Shown: positions 5,236 through 14,155, counted from the stretch's first letter. The stretch: DNA of 15,971 bases from Opitutaceae bacterium (GCA_009919985.1 RGAX01000050.1:1-15971); one strand, 5' to 3'. Notes: generated by a model not told the origin, from the letters alone. Program-made: numbers and translations.

Positions 5236-6548
5236 TCAAGGCGCTGGGGTGATCCGAGCGATGCGGTTAGGCAACAGCACGTAGAGTGCACCGTCGGGGC
5301 CGCCAATCACGTGGCGAATGCGGCCGATGTTTTTGAAGATGATTTCTTGGGCGACAACTTTACTGTCCGCGATTTCGACGCGGCGGAGTTCTTCGGCGGC
5401 GAGTGAGGCAACGAAAAGTTGGTTTTTCCATTTCGGGAAAAGATCGCCGGTGTAGAAGTTGGCGCCGCAGGGGGCGATGGAAGGCACCCAGTAAGTGATA
5501 GGTTGTTCCATGCCGGCTTTGGCGGTGATGTCGACCATGGCGGTACCGTCGTAATTCATGCCGTAGGTGATGACGGGCCAGCCGTAGTTGAGGCCTTTTT
5601 TAACGAGGTTGAGTTCATCGCCACCGCGGGGGCCGTGTTCGGCGTCGAAGAGTTCGCCGGTGATCGGGTGGAAGGCGAGGCCTTGCGGGTTGCGGTGGCC
5701 GTAGCTCCAGATGGTGAGAAGAGATAACCTTGGCGATCGAAGGCGATGCGGCCCCCGAAGTGGACGCCGCCGGCTTTGATGTAGTGCTCGAGTTTGCCTT
5801 GGTAAATCGTCTGCTGGTCGATGAGGGCGCCGTCTTTGATTTTACCTCGGATGATGCGCGTGAGGCTGACTTTGGCGCCCTCGGCGTTTTGCTGGGGATC
5901 GCTGAAGGCGAGATAGAGCCAGCCGTTTTTCGCGTAATCCGGATGGGGAACGACGTCGAAAAGACCGGCTTGGCCGCCGGTGTCGACGGCGGGCACGCCG
6001 CTTAGAGGGCGATCCGCGAGTTTGCCGTTTTCGATGAGGTAGAGGTATCCACGTTTTTCGGTGACCACGGCTTGGGTGGGCGAGAGGAAGGCGAGGGACC
6101 AAGGCTCTTTGAGTCCGCCGACCCAGGGGTTGAGCTGGTAGGCGTGGAGCTCACTTTGCGCCGTCATGGAATCGGCGGGTTTGACGAATTGGGTTTTTTC
6201 GCGGGCGGCCTTGGCGCGGAGTTCGCGGATGTAGATGACCATCGCGCGGATTTCTTTGTCGGGAATCGCGGCGCCCCAAGCGGGCATGCCTTTATCTGGA
6301 AAGCCGGTGCGTATGCTTTTGGCGAGGCTCTCGTCGTCGCCACCGTTGGTCCAGACGTCGTCGAGCATAGAGGGAGCCATAGCACCCTCCAGATTTTTAC
6401 CGTGGCAGTTGGCGCAGAGGAGTTGGAAGCGCTCGGCGACGGTGCCAGTGCGGACGGCTTGAGCGGCGAGGCGAGGTGACGTCCCCGCTAAGGCGACGGC
6501 GGCGAGGGCGAGGAACGGGCGAAGGAGGTGGGGGAGGGGGAGAAGCAT
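5236..6548 (-). pseudogene. Broken cytochrome c / PQQ-dependent aldose sugar dehydrogenase (deletion plus frameshift)
   Basis: The start at 6546-6548 opens a signal peptide (about 1-30), then a cytochrome c domain with CANCH at 45-49 and a candidate axial Met in GMPAWG (M88). A PQQ sugar dehydrogenase propeller begins near residue 130 and includes VHFGGRIAFD. At about 5715-5722 the frame changes. The original frame degrades into Ala/Thr/Ser-rich sequence and stops at 5556. The other frame resumes with IWSYGHRNPQGLAF, EHGPRGGDE, KGLNYGWP and IGGPDGALYVL, ending at 5236. Compared with YliI-like proteins, the segment between GYLF and IWSYG, about 46 residues, is missing as well. So the lesion is a deletion of roughly 140 bases, not a multiple of three, rather than a single-base slip. 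Both halves otherwise keep good family sequence, so the event is recent or an assembly error. Intact relatives oxidise sugars in the periplasm and pass electrons to the haem. Confidence 0.85.
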
Positions 6549-6691
6549 GCGCCGCCCAAGAAAGCTAGTGCGGGGCTAGGTGCAAGGTTCAGAATGAGTG
6601 GGCACCAAAAAATATTAACGACCCTTTAAAGCTAGGGCTCTTATGAGCGTCGCTAAAGAACCCGCGATTTCGCTGATTCTTGTCTCAAATC

Positions 6692-8266
6692 CTACGGTTT
6701 TACGCGATTAATGCGTAGCGCGAGATAGGGTTTGCTCGGAAGCGTGATAGATTGTCCGGCGGCGTCTTCAAAGATGTAGTCGTCTTTTTTCTTAGTGACG
6801 AAGGTGCCCGGGACGGGCGTGACGGTCATTGCCCACGTATCGAGAATCTCGATCTTAAATTTGAGGCCATCAGAAAGTTTATTTTTGCTGAGCTCGAATC
6901 GCCAGGAATTGGGGCGCTCTTTACCGAAATAGAGCAAGTAGTACTCACCGGCTTGGCCGCCAAAGCGAGGGTCCTGCCACTTGTCGATAGGGTTGATGCC
7001 TTCGGCGGGGCCCTCGGCCATGACTTGACGTAGAAATGCGAGGCGGGCGGGACTTTCTCCGCGGAGGATGCCGCCTTTGGCCCACCAGATAATGTCGTCG
7101 GCCGGGCTGAGGTAGGTTTCACCATGACCGACGTAGGTGCCAGCGATGTGGCCGTTCCAAAAACGAAACACCATTTCTTCGGCTGAGAGGTTGCCCCAGC
7201 GGCGGGGGAGATCACCCTCGTATTTTATTTCATCGTAAACGACAGGTTTGCGGTAGGTGTCGCGGTAAAGCTCGGCGCGGCCCGGTTCCTCGACGGCTGA
7301 ACCATTTTGAATACTGGCGTGGGTGACCCAGGTTTGGTTGTGGTTGTAAATTAGGGTGCCGTTATGGATGGAGCGTAGATGCGCGTACGGATCGCTTTCC
7401 TGTACGATGAGGCCAAAGCGGTCCCAGTCCGATTCGGTCTTTTCTTTCATGAAATCGTATTCGTTGGCGAGGGACCACCAGATGTTGCGATAGGCGGCGA
7501 GTCGGGCGACGACGTAGCGCAGGTAGCGATCATCGCTCGCGGCATCCATGCGATCAAATCCCCAGCGACCTTTGTCGTAGGGGTGAAATAAAATGATATC
7601 GGCCTCGATCCCCAGCTCGCTCAACTGAGCGATCCGCTTCTCGAGGTGGTCAAAGTACGCGGGGTTGAAGCGAGTGAAATCCCATGACGACGCTGGCGTG
7701 CCGGCGAAGGGATAAGTCGGCGGCTCGTTCTTGTTCCAGTCGTAGTTTTTGGGAAATACGCAGAAACGGATTTTGTTAAACGGGGCGGCGGCGAGCGTAC
7801 GCAACGTCTGTTCTTCGAGCGCGTTCCCTTGGTGGGTCCACACATAGGCCGTGGTACCGAGCTGGCGGTAGGGCGTGCCGTCGGCGTAGGCGAAATGATA
7901 CGTGTGGGCCACGCGCACGGGGCCGTGGTTTTGGGCGCTGGGCGGCGTGACGATCAGGGTGCCGGTTTTTGCGTCGAGCGCGGGTTGGTTGCTGTGTGTA
8001 ATATACCGCCATTCGCCGGTTTTCTCGGGCATGAAGCGCACGCGGTACTGCCCCTCGCCGTCATAGAAACCGGTGACGTTGATCGTGGTGTTTCCTTGGG
8101 TGAAGCGGGCGCTTAGCTCGACCTCGATAAACGGGTTGCCGCTGGCGGGGCCGGTGAAGTTGAGCTCGAACCGGCCCCATTGCTCGACCTGCGGCGGCTC
8201 TGTGGTCGCAGCGAAAACATGAGCGAGACTGAAGGCCAAAAACGCAAGGAGCACACGGGGGTTCAT
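6692..8266 (-). CDS. Secreted DUF5060/DUF4038/DUF5605 glycoside hydrolase (putative)
   Basis: The 524-residue protein starts with a signal peptide (about 1-20, cleavage near FAATTE). Residues 25-110 match an N-terminal DUF5060 beta-sandwich (VEQWGRFELNF, GFYDGEGQYRVRFMPEKTGEW). A TIM barrel (about 120-430) of the DUF4038/apiosidase-like type follows, then a C-terminal DUF5605-like beta domain (about 440-524). E269 in WWSLANEYDFM and E346 in PVVYDEIKYEG occupy the positions expected for acid/base and nucleophile in a retaining clan-A-type hydrolase. W263 and W264 and the HPYDKGRWGFDRM segment probably line the sugar site. Related proteins act on plant polysaccharides, but the exact linkage cannot be read from sequence. 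The gene follows the methyltransferase gene on the same strand after 47 bases with no terminator, so co-transcription is possible. Confidence 0.9.
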   Translation of the reverse strand: MNPRVLLAFLAFSLAHVFAATTEPPQVEQWGRFELNFTGPASGNPFIEVELSARFTQGNTTINVTGFYDGEGQYRVRFMPEKTGEWRYITHSNQPALDAKTGTLIVTPPSAQNHGPVRVAHTYHFAYADGTPYRQLGTTAYVWTHQGNALEEQTLRTLAAAPFNKIRFCVFPKNYDWNKNEPPTYPFAGTPASSWDFTRFNPAYFDHLEKRIAQLSELGIEADIILFHPYDKGRWGFDRMDAASDDRYLRYVVARLAAYRNIWWSLANEYDFMKEKTESDWDRFGLIVQESDPYAHLRSIHNGTLIYNHNQTWVTHASIQNGSAVEEPGRAELYRDTYRKPVVYDEIKYEGDLPRRWGNLSAEEMVFRFWNGHIAGTYVGHGETYLSPADDIIWWAKGGILRGESPARLAFLRQVMAEGPAEGINPIDKWQDPRFGGQAGEYYLLYFGKERPNSWRFELSKNKLSDGLKFKIEILDTWAMTVTPVPGTFVTKKKDDYIFEDAAGQSITLPSKPYLALRINRVKP

Positions 8267-8313
8267 GTTGCACCAGCGTTGCGGAAAGTAGCGCAGTGTC
8301 GAGCTGCGGGGTC

Positions 8314-9069
8314 TTACGGAGCGGCGCGTTTGCGGAAAATAATTACGTGCTGGCGTGGGAGTCCGCGAAACGTCTCCACGTAGTCGAGCGGTTGCGCGGT
8401 CATCTCGAGCTTCACCTGCGCCTCAGTCATTTTGTGCAAGGCTTTAATCGGCACCGCGGAATCTTCGCCGCGATATTCGATAAACACGACGCGTCCGCCG
8501 GGTTTCAGGCTCCGGCAGACGGCGGCGATGAATTCCGCCGGCCGGCTGCATTCGTGGTAAACATCGACCATTATTGCCAGATCGATGGGCTGGGGGAGTT
8601 TCGGATCGTCAACGGTGCTGACCACGCCCGTGACGTTGGCCACGCCGCGCTCTTTCATTTTCTCCGCGAGCAACTCGATCATCTCGGGCTGAATATCGAC
8701 GCCATACACTACGCCGCGCGGCCCCACCGCCTGCGCCATGCGCCAGCTAAAATAACCCGTGCCACAGCCCAGATCTGCGACGATGTCGCCGGGTTTCAGC
8801 GCGAGTGCTTTTAACACCAGATCGGGCCGCTCCTCGTTGTCGCGTTCCGGCCGCTCGAGCCAAGGCGCCGCCAGATGCGTCATGTAGTGCGCGATCTCTC
8901 GGCCAAAATAATACACGCCGAGCCCATCGCGCGTCTTTTTACCCTGCGTGTAAGGCGTCGCCTCAAGCAAAGTTTCCGCCGCTGTAATCTGCGCGGGCAG
9001 GCCAGCTCCGAAGACTAAGACCATAATCCACGTGAAGGTGCTGGGACTGCGCCAGAGTGGGGTGCTCAT
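8314..9069 (-). CDS. Class I SAM-dependent methyltransferase with N-terminal hydrophobic/signal segment
   Basis: The 251-residue protein carries SAM motif I, VADLGCGTGYFSWRM (97-111), and an acidic motif II residue in VVYGVDIQPEM (120-130). Further segments are AIMVDVYHECSRP, a family-typical site with His and Glu, and LKPGGRVVFIEYRGED. The segment FGREIAHYMTHLAAPWLERPERDNEERP (two parts, 55-82) is characteristic of a methyltransferase subfamily widespread in PVC bacteria and Acidobacteria. Residues 11-31 are hydrophobic and end in a signal-peptidase-like context (PAQITAAET), so the enzyme may be exported or anchored, which is odd for a SAM enzyme. The substrate is unknown. A good Shine-Dalgarno sequence, GGAGG, lies about eight bases upstream of the ATG at 9067-9069, supporting this start. 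The gene is divergent from the large dehydrogenase gene at 9171. Confidence 0.9.
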   Translation of the reverse strand: MSTPLWRSPSTFTWIMVLVFGAGLPAQITAAETLLEATPYTQGKKTRDGLGVYYFGREIAHYMTHLAAPWLERPERDNEERPDLVLKALALKPGDIVADLGCGTGYFSWRMAQAVGPRGVVYGVDIQPEMIELLAEKMKERGVANVTGVVSTVDDPKLPQPIDLAIMVDVYHECSRPAEFIAAVCRSLKPGGRVVFIEYRGEDSAVPIKALHKMTEAQVKLEMTAQPLDYVETFRGLPRQHVIIFRKRAAP

Positions 9070-9170
9070 GTGCGAAACCTCCGGCTCGGACCCCGTGTTG
9101 ACAAGGGTAAACCCGGCTGCGTTTCGGAGTTGAGAATTTTTTACCGTCGGATCGTCTTACTCGCTTCCGT

Positions 9171-11738
9171 ATGACGCTCCGCCCCACTTTGCTTGCACTC
9201 CTTGTTTCACTTTGCGCCGCCCCGCTGCACGCCCAACGCGGCGACCGCGCCGGCGAAGTACAACTGCCACCCGCCGCGCACATCAAGGTCCCGCCTGCGC
9301 CCGTGCTCACGCCGAGCGACGCGTTAAAAACGTTCAAGATCGCCCCAGGTTTCCGCATCGAACTCGTCGCCGCCGAGCCCTTGGTGCATGATCCAATCGC
9401 ACTCACGTTTGCACCCGACGGCCGTCTCTGGGTCGTCGAGATGCGCGGTTACATGCCCAACATCGACGGCAAAGGCGAGGACGCTCCCATCGGCTCCATC
9501 GCTGTGCTCGAAGATACCGATGGCGACGGTCGCATGGACAAGCGCACTGTGTTTCTAGATGGCCTCGTGATGCCGCGCGCGTTTGCGCTTGTGGACGACG
9601 GCGTCTTGGTCGCCGCGCCGCCGCACCTGTGGTTTGCCCGCGATAAAAACGGCGACGGCATCGCCGATGAAAAAATCGAGATCGCTTCCGACTATGGACA
9701 GACTGTGAACCCCGAACACACCGCCAACGGCCTCATGTGGGCGCTCGATAATTGGATCTACAGCGCGAATCACACCGCCCGCTTCCGCTACGCCGGCGCC
9801 GGTAAATTCACCCGCGAGTCTACCATTACACGCGGCCAATGGGGCATTTCTCAAGACGACATCGGCCGTATCTACTACAATAGCAACAGCGACCCGCTCC
9901 GCGTTGACGAGCTCCCTTCGGCCTACTTGCGCCGCAACCCGGCGTTCAGCGCCGAAGGCAACAACGTCGCCGTCGTGCCCGCTAATCTCCGAGTCTGGCC
10001 CGGCCGCGTCACCACCGGCATCAACCGCGGCTATAAATCCCTCGACGACGACGGCAAAATGTTAGCCGTCACCGCCGCCTGCGGCCCGGTTATCTACCGC
10101 GGCGCATTATTCCCCAAGGAATTTTCTGGCGACGCCTTCATCTGCGAGCCGGCCGGTAATCTCATTAAACGCATCGCGATCACCTCGACCGACGGCACCG
10201 TGAAAGGTCGTAACGCTTACGAAGGCACCGAGTTCATCACCTCGACTGACGAACGCTTCCGCCCGGTTAATCTCATCAACGGCCCCGATGGGGCGCTCTA
10301 CGTCGCCGATTTCTACCGCGGCCTTATTCAGCATCGCACTTACGTCACTAGCTACCTGCGCGCTCAAGTCGAATCGCGTAACCTTGAGCAACCCGTTTCG
10401 CTCGGCCGTATTTATCGCGTCGTTCCAGACGGCGCGCCTAAAGCCGCTTATAATATCGGCCTTGCTACGGCCAACACCGCCGCCCTAGTTGCCCACCTCG
10501 CCGATGCTAACGGCTGGGTGCGCGATACCGCTCAACGTCTCCTGATTGAGCGCCGTGACCCCGCGGCTGCGCCCGCCTTGCGCGCTGTCGTCACTACCTC
10601 GCCCGCGCCGCTGGCCCGCCTGCACGCGCTGTGGACGCTCGAAGGTCTCGGCGCGCTTGATGTCGCTACGGTCCAACGTGCTCTCGTTGATGCCGATGCC
10701 CGCGTGCTCAGTGCCACCGTGCGCGTTGCGGAAAATTTCTTTAAACCTGCGGCGCCCGCCGAACTTCTCAATCGCCTAACGGCGCTGGCGCAATCGTCCG
10801 TCGCAACCGTAAGGCTACAAGTCGCTCTCACGCTCGGCGAACTGCAGACGCCCGCCGCCGATGCTACGCTCCGCGCGCTCGTCCGCGCCCAACCCGCCCA
10901 ACCCCACTTGTTGGACGCCGTGCTTTCCGGCCTTGGCGGTCGCGAAGAAAATTTCGTCGCCGGCCTCGTTACCGAAGAAGTCATCGCCGGGAAGCCGCCA
11001 GCGAACGCCGTCGCGTTCGCTACCGCCGCGGTATTGAGCTCCGGCGCTGCGCCCCGCATTGAGCGTGTATTGGCGCTCCTCGGCGATCCTGCGACCCCGG
11101 CTTGGGCGCGTGGTGCTCTTCTGGCTGGCGTGGAGCAATTCCTCCCCGTCGCGCCCGATGGCCGCGTGTTGCCTGGTCGCTTGCCTAACGAGCCGAAATC
11201 GCTTCTGGCCTTGGCCGCGCAGAAAGACGCCGCCGAGGCCGCGCGCGCCACCAAATTACTCGCTTCGCTTATCTGGCCCGGCAAACCCGGCCAAATCAGC
11301 ACCGTCGCCGTCGCTCTCACGCCCGGCGAAGAAGCGCTGTTTGAAAAAGGTCGCGTGCAATTCGCCACCGTATGCGCCGCGTGCCACCAACCGACTGGCC
11401 TCGGTCTTGCCGGTCTCGCGCCGCCCCTCGTAAATTCCACCTGGGCGCTCGGCGACGAACGCATTCTCGCCCGCATCGTTCTGCTTGGTAAGGCGCAACA
11501 AAACATGATCATGCCGCCGATGCGCGCCTTCGACGACGAGACACTCGCCGGCGTGCTCACGTACGTCCGCCGCTCCTGGGGCCATACCGCTGCGCCCGTT
11601 AGCCCTAAGACCATCGCTGCCGCCCGCGCTGCCGTTGCGACCCGCGATGAACCTTGGAGCGATAAAGACCTTGCCGAACTTCAACGCACCTTCGCTCCGT
11701 CGCGCCGCGCCAAACGTCGCGAAGTCGGCGGGCAGTGA
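9171..11738 (+). CDS. Secreted PVC-type dehydrogenase: beta-propeller, HEAT-like repeats and C-terminal cytochrome c
   Basis: The 855-residue protein has a signal peptide (1-21, ending LHAQ). A propeller domain (about 48-410) follows, of the kind named putative membrane-bound dehydrogenase in Planctomycetes and Verrucomicrobia, with DPIALTFAPDGRLWVVEMRGY and GPDGALYVADFYRG (371-384). Two calcium-loop-like motifs sit inside it: DTDGDGRMD (115-123) and DKNGDGIAD (158-166). Residues about 430-700 are Ala/Leu-rich HEAT-like helices. The C-terminus is a cytochrome c domain with CAACH at 735-739 and candidate axial methionines in MIMPPM (779-784). The domain order implies a periplasmic oxidoreductase that delivers electrons to its own haem; the substrate is unknown but carbohydrate-derived is likely from context. 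No transmembrane helix is seen despite the family name. The gene stands 64 bases upstream of the GHL10-like gene. Confidence 0.92.
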   Translation: MTLRPTLLALLVSLCAAPLHAQRGDRAGEVQLPPAAHIKVPPAPVLTPSDALKTFKIAPGFRIELVAAEPLVHDPIALTFAPDGRLWVVEMRGYMPNIDGKGEDAPIGSIAVLEDTDGDGRMDKRTVFLDGLVMPRAFALVDDGVLVAAPPHLWFARDKNGDGIADEKIEIASDYGQTVNPEHTANGLMWALDNWIYSANHTARFRYAGAGKFTRESTITRGQWGISQDDIGRIYYNSNSDPLRVDELPSAYLRRNPAFSAEGNNVAVVPANLRVWPGRVTTGINRGYKSLDDDGKMLAVTAACGPVIYRGALFPKEFSGDAFICEPAGNLIKRIAITSTDGTVKGRNAYEGTEFITSTDERFRPVNLINGPDGALYVADFYRGLIQHRTYVTSYLRAQVESRNLEQPVSLGRIYRVVPDGAPKAAYNIGLATANTAALVAHLADANGWVRDTAQRLLIERRDPAAAPALRAVVTTSPAPLARLHALWTLEGLGALDVATVQRALVDADARVLSATVRVAENFFKPAAPAELLNRLTALAQSSVATVRLQVALTLGELQTPAADATLRALVRAQPAQPHLLDAVLSGLGGREENFVAGLVTEEVIAGKPPANAVAFATAAVLSSGAAPRIERVLALLGDPATPAWARGALLAGVEQFLPVAPDGRVLPGRLPNEPKSLLALAAQKDAAEAARATKLLASLIWPGKPGQISTVAVALTPGEEALFEKGRVQFATVCAACHQPTGLGLAGLAPPLVNSTWALGDERILARIVLLGKAQQNMIMPPMRAFDDETLAGVLTYVRRSWGHTAAPVSPKTIAAARAAVATRDEPWSDKDLAELQRTFAPSRRAKRREVGGQ

Positions 11739-11802
11739 CGCCGATAAAAATCACGGAACGTCTTGCGCCCAGCTCCCTCATAGATAGCCAAACGTAATTC
11801 CC

Positions 11803-13305
11803 ATGACTTCCGCCCCTAGCTTTTATTTTTTCCGCGTTGTTTGTTTGCTCGGTATTTTCACGCAGTTGTTCGTCCACGCGGACGCGGCCACGCCGGCCAA
11901 GCGCCTTCTGCTCGACAACGATGGCAACAGCACGTTCAGCACGCTCTCGCCTGATTTTAAGCGCGACATCGACGAAGTCGTCGCGTCGTGCCCGCCCAAT
12001 ATCACAACCTATCTGCTCTGTCCGGGCGCGGGGCGTTACTATTATCCGACCCAAGTCGGCGAGACAGATCCACGTTGCACGCAGCTCGCGCTTGAGCACG
12101 CGCAAGGCCGCGATCCTTTTGGCTATTTTCTCCAACGCCTGAAAGCCGCGGGAAAAGAAACGTTCGTCACCATCCGTACTAACGACGTGCACGAACCCAC
12201 CGCGGCCAATGAGTGGAATCTGCCTCGGGTGCGCCGTGAACACCCCGACGTTATTGTAGACCCTGCGGCCGTCGCCCGCGGTGATCTTGATTGGCGCAAC
12301 TGGTGCCTCGATTACAGCCGGCCCGAGGTGCGTAAGTTCATGTTGGCGATCATCGCTGAGCTGTTGGAGAAATATGAATTTGATGGCGTGCAACTCGATT
12401 GGATGCGTTTCCCGCGTCACCTTTCGGGTACACGTGATGAGGTCTGGGCGAAACGCGATCATATCACTGGCTTCGTCGCCGACGTGCGCGCGTTGTGCCG
12501 CGCAAAAAAACGCCAGTTGATTGTCCGCGTGCCGACGTCGGTCGCCGGCTGCCGTGAGCTCGGGTTAGATGTCGTGAGTTGGACGCAGCGCGGCCTCGTC
12601 GATGCGATTTCGACGTCGCATTTTCTGAATACCGATTTTTTCCAACCGCTCGCCGAGATGCGAGCGGCCCTCGGCCAAGCGGCCGTGCCGATTTACGGCG
12701 GTTTTGATCTCGAGCACGGCGCCCAACGTCATAGCGCTGAATCACTTCGCGCGGCCGTCTCGGGGCTCTACGATTCGGGTGCGGACGGGATTAATATTTT
12801 CAACTTCCCCTGCTGGATCGAAAAAATCGGCGCGGTGCCTTACGATTGGCTGCTCGGTCTGGAATCGCCCGCGACCGCTGCGCGCAAACCGCTGCTTTAT
12901 TCTGTCCCCACCGTTCGTTTCCGGCGCGTGTATGAGCTGCCGGGGTTGTTGCCGGCGAAACTTCCGGTGGGCGCCACGGTGACCTTTCCGTTACCACTGC
13001 CCGTCGCGGCGTTGCCCATCGCGCGCGCTCGGATTCTGGTGACCGGCGTGCCACACGCTGTAAAAGAACTCACAGTTAAACTCAACGGCCAGCCGCTGGA
13101 ATGGCTACCGCTACAAAAAAGCCCTGAGCTGTTCGTCGAGTTCTCCGGTCCCGGCGATTTGCCCGGTCGTCGGCCCTTGCCCGAGGCCAGCCGTACGTAT
13201 CGTTTCGACCCTATGCTGCTGCGCGCTGGCGCCAATGTCCTCGAAATCACGAATGCTTCGACGACGGCTGCCGAAGTGCTCACGGTGAATCTCGGAGTTT
13301 GGTAA
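11803..13305 (+). CDS. Secreted GHL10-like putative glycoside hydrolase (TIM barrel plus beta domain)
   Basis: The 500-residue protein has a signal peptide (about 1-29, cleavage near ADAAT). A TIM-barrel domain of about 320 residues opens with KRLLLDNDGN and contains FGYFLQRLKAAGKETFVTIR. It also has NWCLDYSRPEVRKFM (167-180) and YEFDGVQLDWMRFP (191-204), the last with acidic residues at strand 4 as in the GHL10/DUF187 family of hydrolase-like proteins. VPIYGGFDLE and ADGINIFNFPCW mark later strands. A C-terminal beta-sandwich-like region (about 355-500) resembles a carbohydrate-binding or lectin module, but I cannot name its family. No enzymatic specificity can be given. The gene lies between the secreted dehydrogenase and the SDR gene on the same strand, consistent with a shared polysaccharide-processing role. 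The ATG start gives a clean signal peptide. Confidence 0.82.
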   Translation: MTSAPSFYFFRVVCLLGIFTQLFVHADAATPAKRLLLDNDGNSTFSTLSPDFKRDIDEVVASCPPNITTYLLCPGAGRYYYPTQVGETDPRCTQLALEHAQGRDPFGYFLQRLKAAGKETFVTIRTNDVHEPTAANEWNLPRVRREHPDVIVDPAAVARGDLDWRNWCLDYSRPEVRKFMLAIIAELLEKYEFDGVQLDWMRFPRHLSGTRDEVWAKRDHITGFVADVRALCRAKKRQLIVRVPTSVAGCRELGLDVVSWTQRGLVDAISTSHFLNTDFFQPLAEMRAALGQAAVPIYGGFDLEHGAQRHSAESLRAAVSGLYDSGADGINIFNFPCWIEKIGAVPYDWLLGLESPATAARKPLLYSVPTVRFRRVYELPGLLPAKLPVGATVTFPLPLPVAALPIARARILVTGVPHAVKELTVKLNGQPLEWLPLQKSPELFVEFSGPGDLPGRRPLPEASRTYRFDPMLLRAGANVLEITNASTTAAEVLTVNLGVW

Positions 13306-13316
13306 CAATCGCGCCG

Positions 13317-13343
13317 CGTGGTCAGGCCTGCGGGCTTGCCACG
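13317..13343 (+). other. Strong hairpin between the GHL10-like gene and the SDR gene
   Basis: CGTGG (13317-13321) pairs with CCACG (13339-13343). After one unpaired T, CAGGCC (13323-13328) pairs with GGCTTG (13333-13338) around a TGCG tetraloop. That gives about eleven pairs in total. No T run follows, so it is not a standard intrinsic terminator. It may be an mRNA processing or stability element. Confidence 0.5.
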
Positions 13344-13372
13344 TTCGGGGCTATGGCTTCGCTCGCATCCGC

Positions 13373-14155
13373 ATGACCCCGAAAACAGCTCTCGTCACTG
13401 GCGCATCGCGCGGCATCGGCCGCGGTATCGCGATCGAACTCGCCCGCGCGGGCACCCGCGTGGCCATCAATTACGCCGGCAACGCCGAAGCCGCGGCCGA
13501 GGCTCTCGCGCTCGTAAAAGCTGCCGGCGGTGACGGGTTCATCGTGCAAGGCGACGTCGCGGTTGCCGCGGATCGCGAGCGGCTCGTCGCCGAGACCGTC
13601 GCCAAATTTGGCCGCATCGATCTGCTCGTGAACAACGCGGGCGTCGCCCCCAAAGTCCGCGCCGATGTGCTCGATGCGGGCGAAGAAAGTTTCGACCGGC
13701 TCTTCGCGATCAACCTCAAGGGCCCGTATTTTCTCACCCAACTCGTCGCCAAGCAGATGCTCAAGCAGCCGCCCGACGCCGAAGGTTTCCGCGGCCGCAT
13801 CGTCAACATCACGTCGATCTCCGTCTACACCGCGTCCATCAACCGAGGCGATTATTGCATGGTGAAAGCCGGCCTTGCGATGATGACGAAACTTTTCGCC
13901 GACCGTCTCGCCAACGACGGCATCAATGTCTATGAAATCCGTCCTGGCGTGATCGCCACCGATATGACCGGTGGCGTGAAAGAAAAATACGATAAGCTCA
14001 TCATCCAAGACGAGCGCGGCATCACGCCGATCCGCCGTTGGGGTAAGCCTGAGGACATTGGCCGCGCGGTGCGTGCGATTGCCGAAGACCGTTTCCCATT
14101 TTCGACGGGCGCTACCTTCGACGTCGATGGTGGTTTCCACCTCCATCGCTTGTGA
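13373..14155 (+). CDS. Short-chain dehydrogenase/reductase (FabG-like)
   Basis: The 260-residue classical SDR has the NAD(P)-binding motif TGASRGIG (9-16) and the NNAG motif (87-90). N114 lies in FAINLKG, and the catalytic Ser148 is in NITSIS. Y161 and K165 form the YxxxK pair, and PGVIATDMT marks the region after strand 6. The basic residue R13 in the glycine motif and the NYAGNAE segment after strand 2 are compatible with NADPH use. The annotation 3-oxoacyl-ACP reductase is common for such sequences. However, the absence of fatty-acid genes and the presence of secreted hydrolases suggest a sugar or sugar-acid oxidoreductase; this is inference. There is no signal peptide, so the protein is cytoplasmic. 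Its TGA overlaps the GTG start of the BNR_4 gene, implying translational coupling. Confidence 0.93.
   Translation: MTPKTALVTGASRGIGRGIAIELARAGTRVAINYAGNAEAAAEALALVKAAGGDGFIVQGDVAVAADRERLVAETVAKFGRIDLLVNNAGVAPKVRADVLDAGEESFDRLFAINLKGPYFLTQLVAKQMLKQPPDAEGFRGRIVNITSISVYTASINRGDYCMVKAGLAMMTKLFADRLANDGINVYEIRPGVIATDMTGGVKEKYDKLIIQDERGITPIRRWGKPEDIGRAVRAIAEDRFPFSTGATFDVDGGFHLHRL

Noticed and set aside
9098..9126. A consensus sigma-70 promoter for the 9171 gene
   Set aside because: TTGACA is perfect, but the -10 positions 16-18 bases downstream (around GTTTCG) bear no resemblance to TATAAT. Only the palindrome is reported, at low interest.
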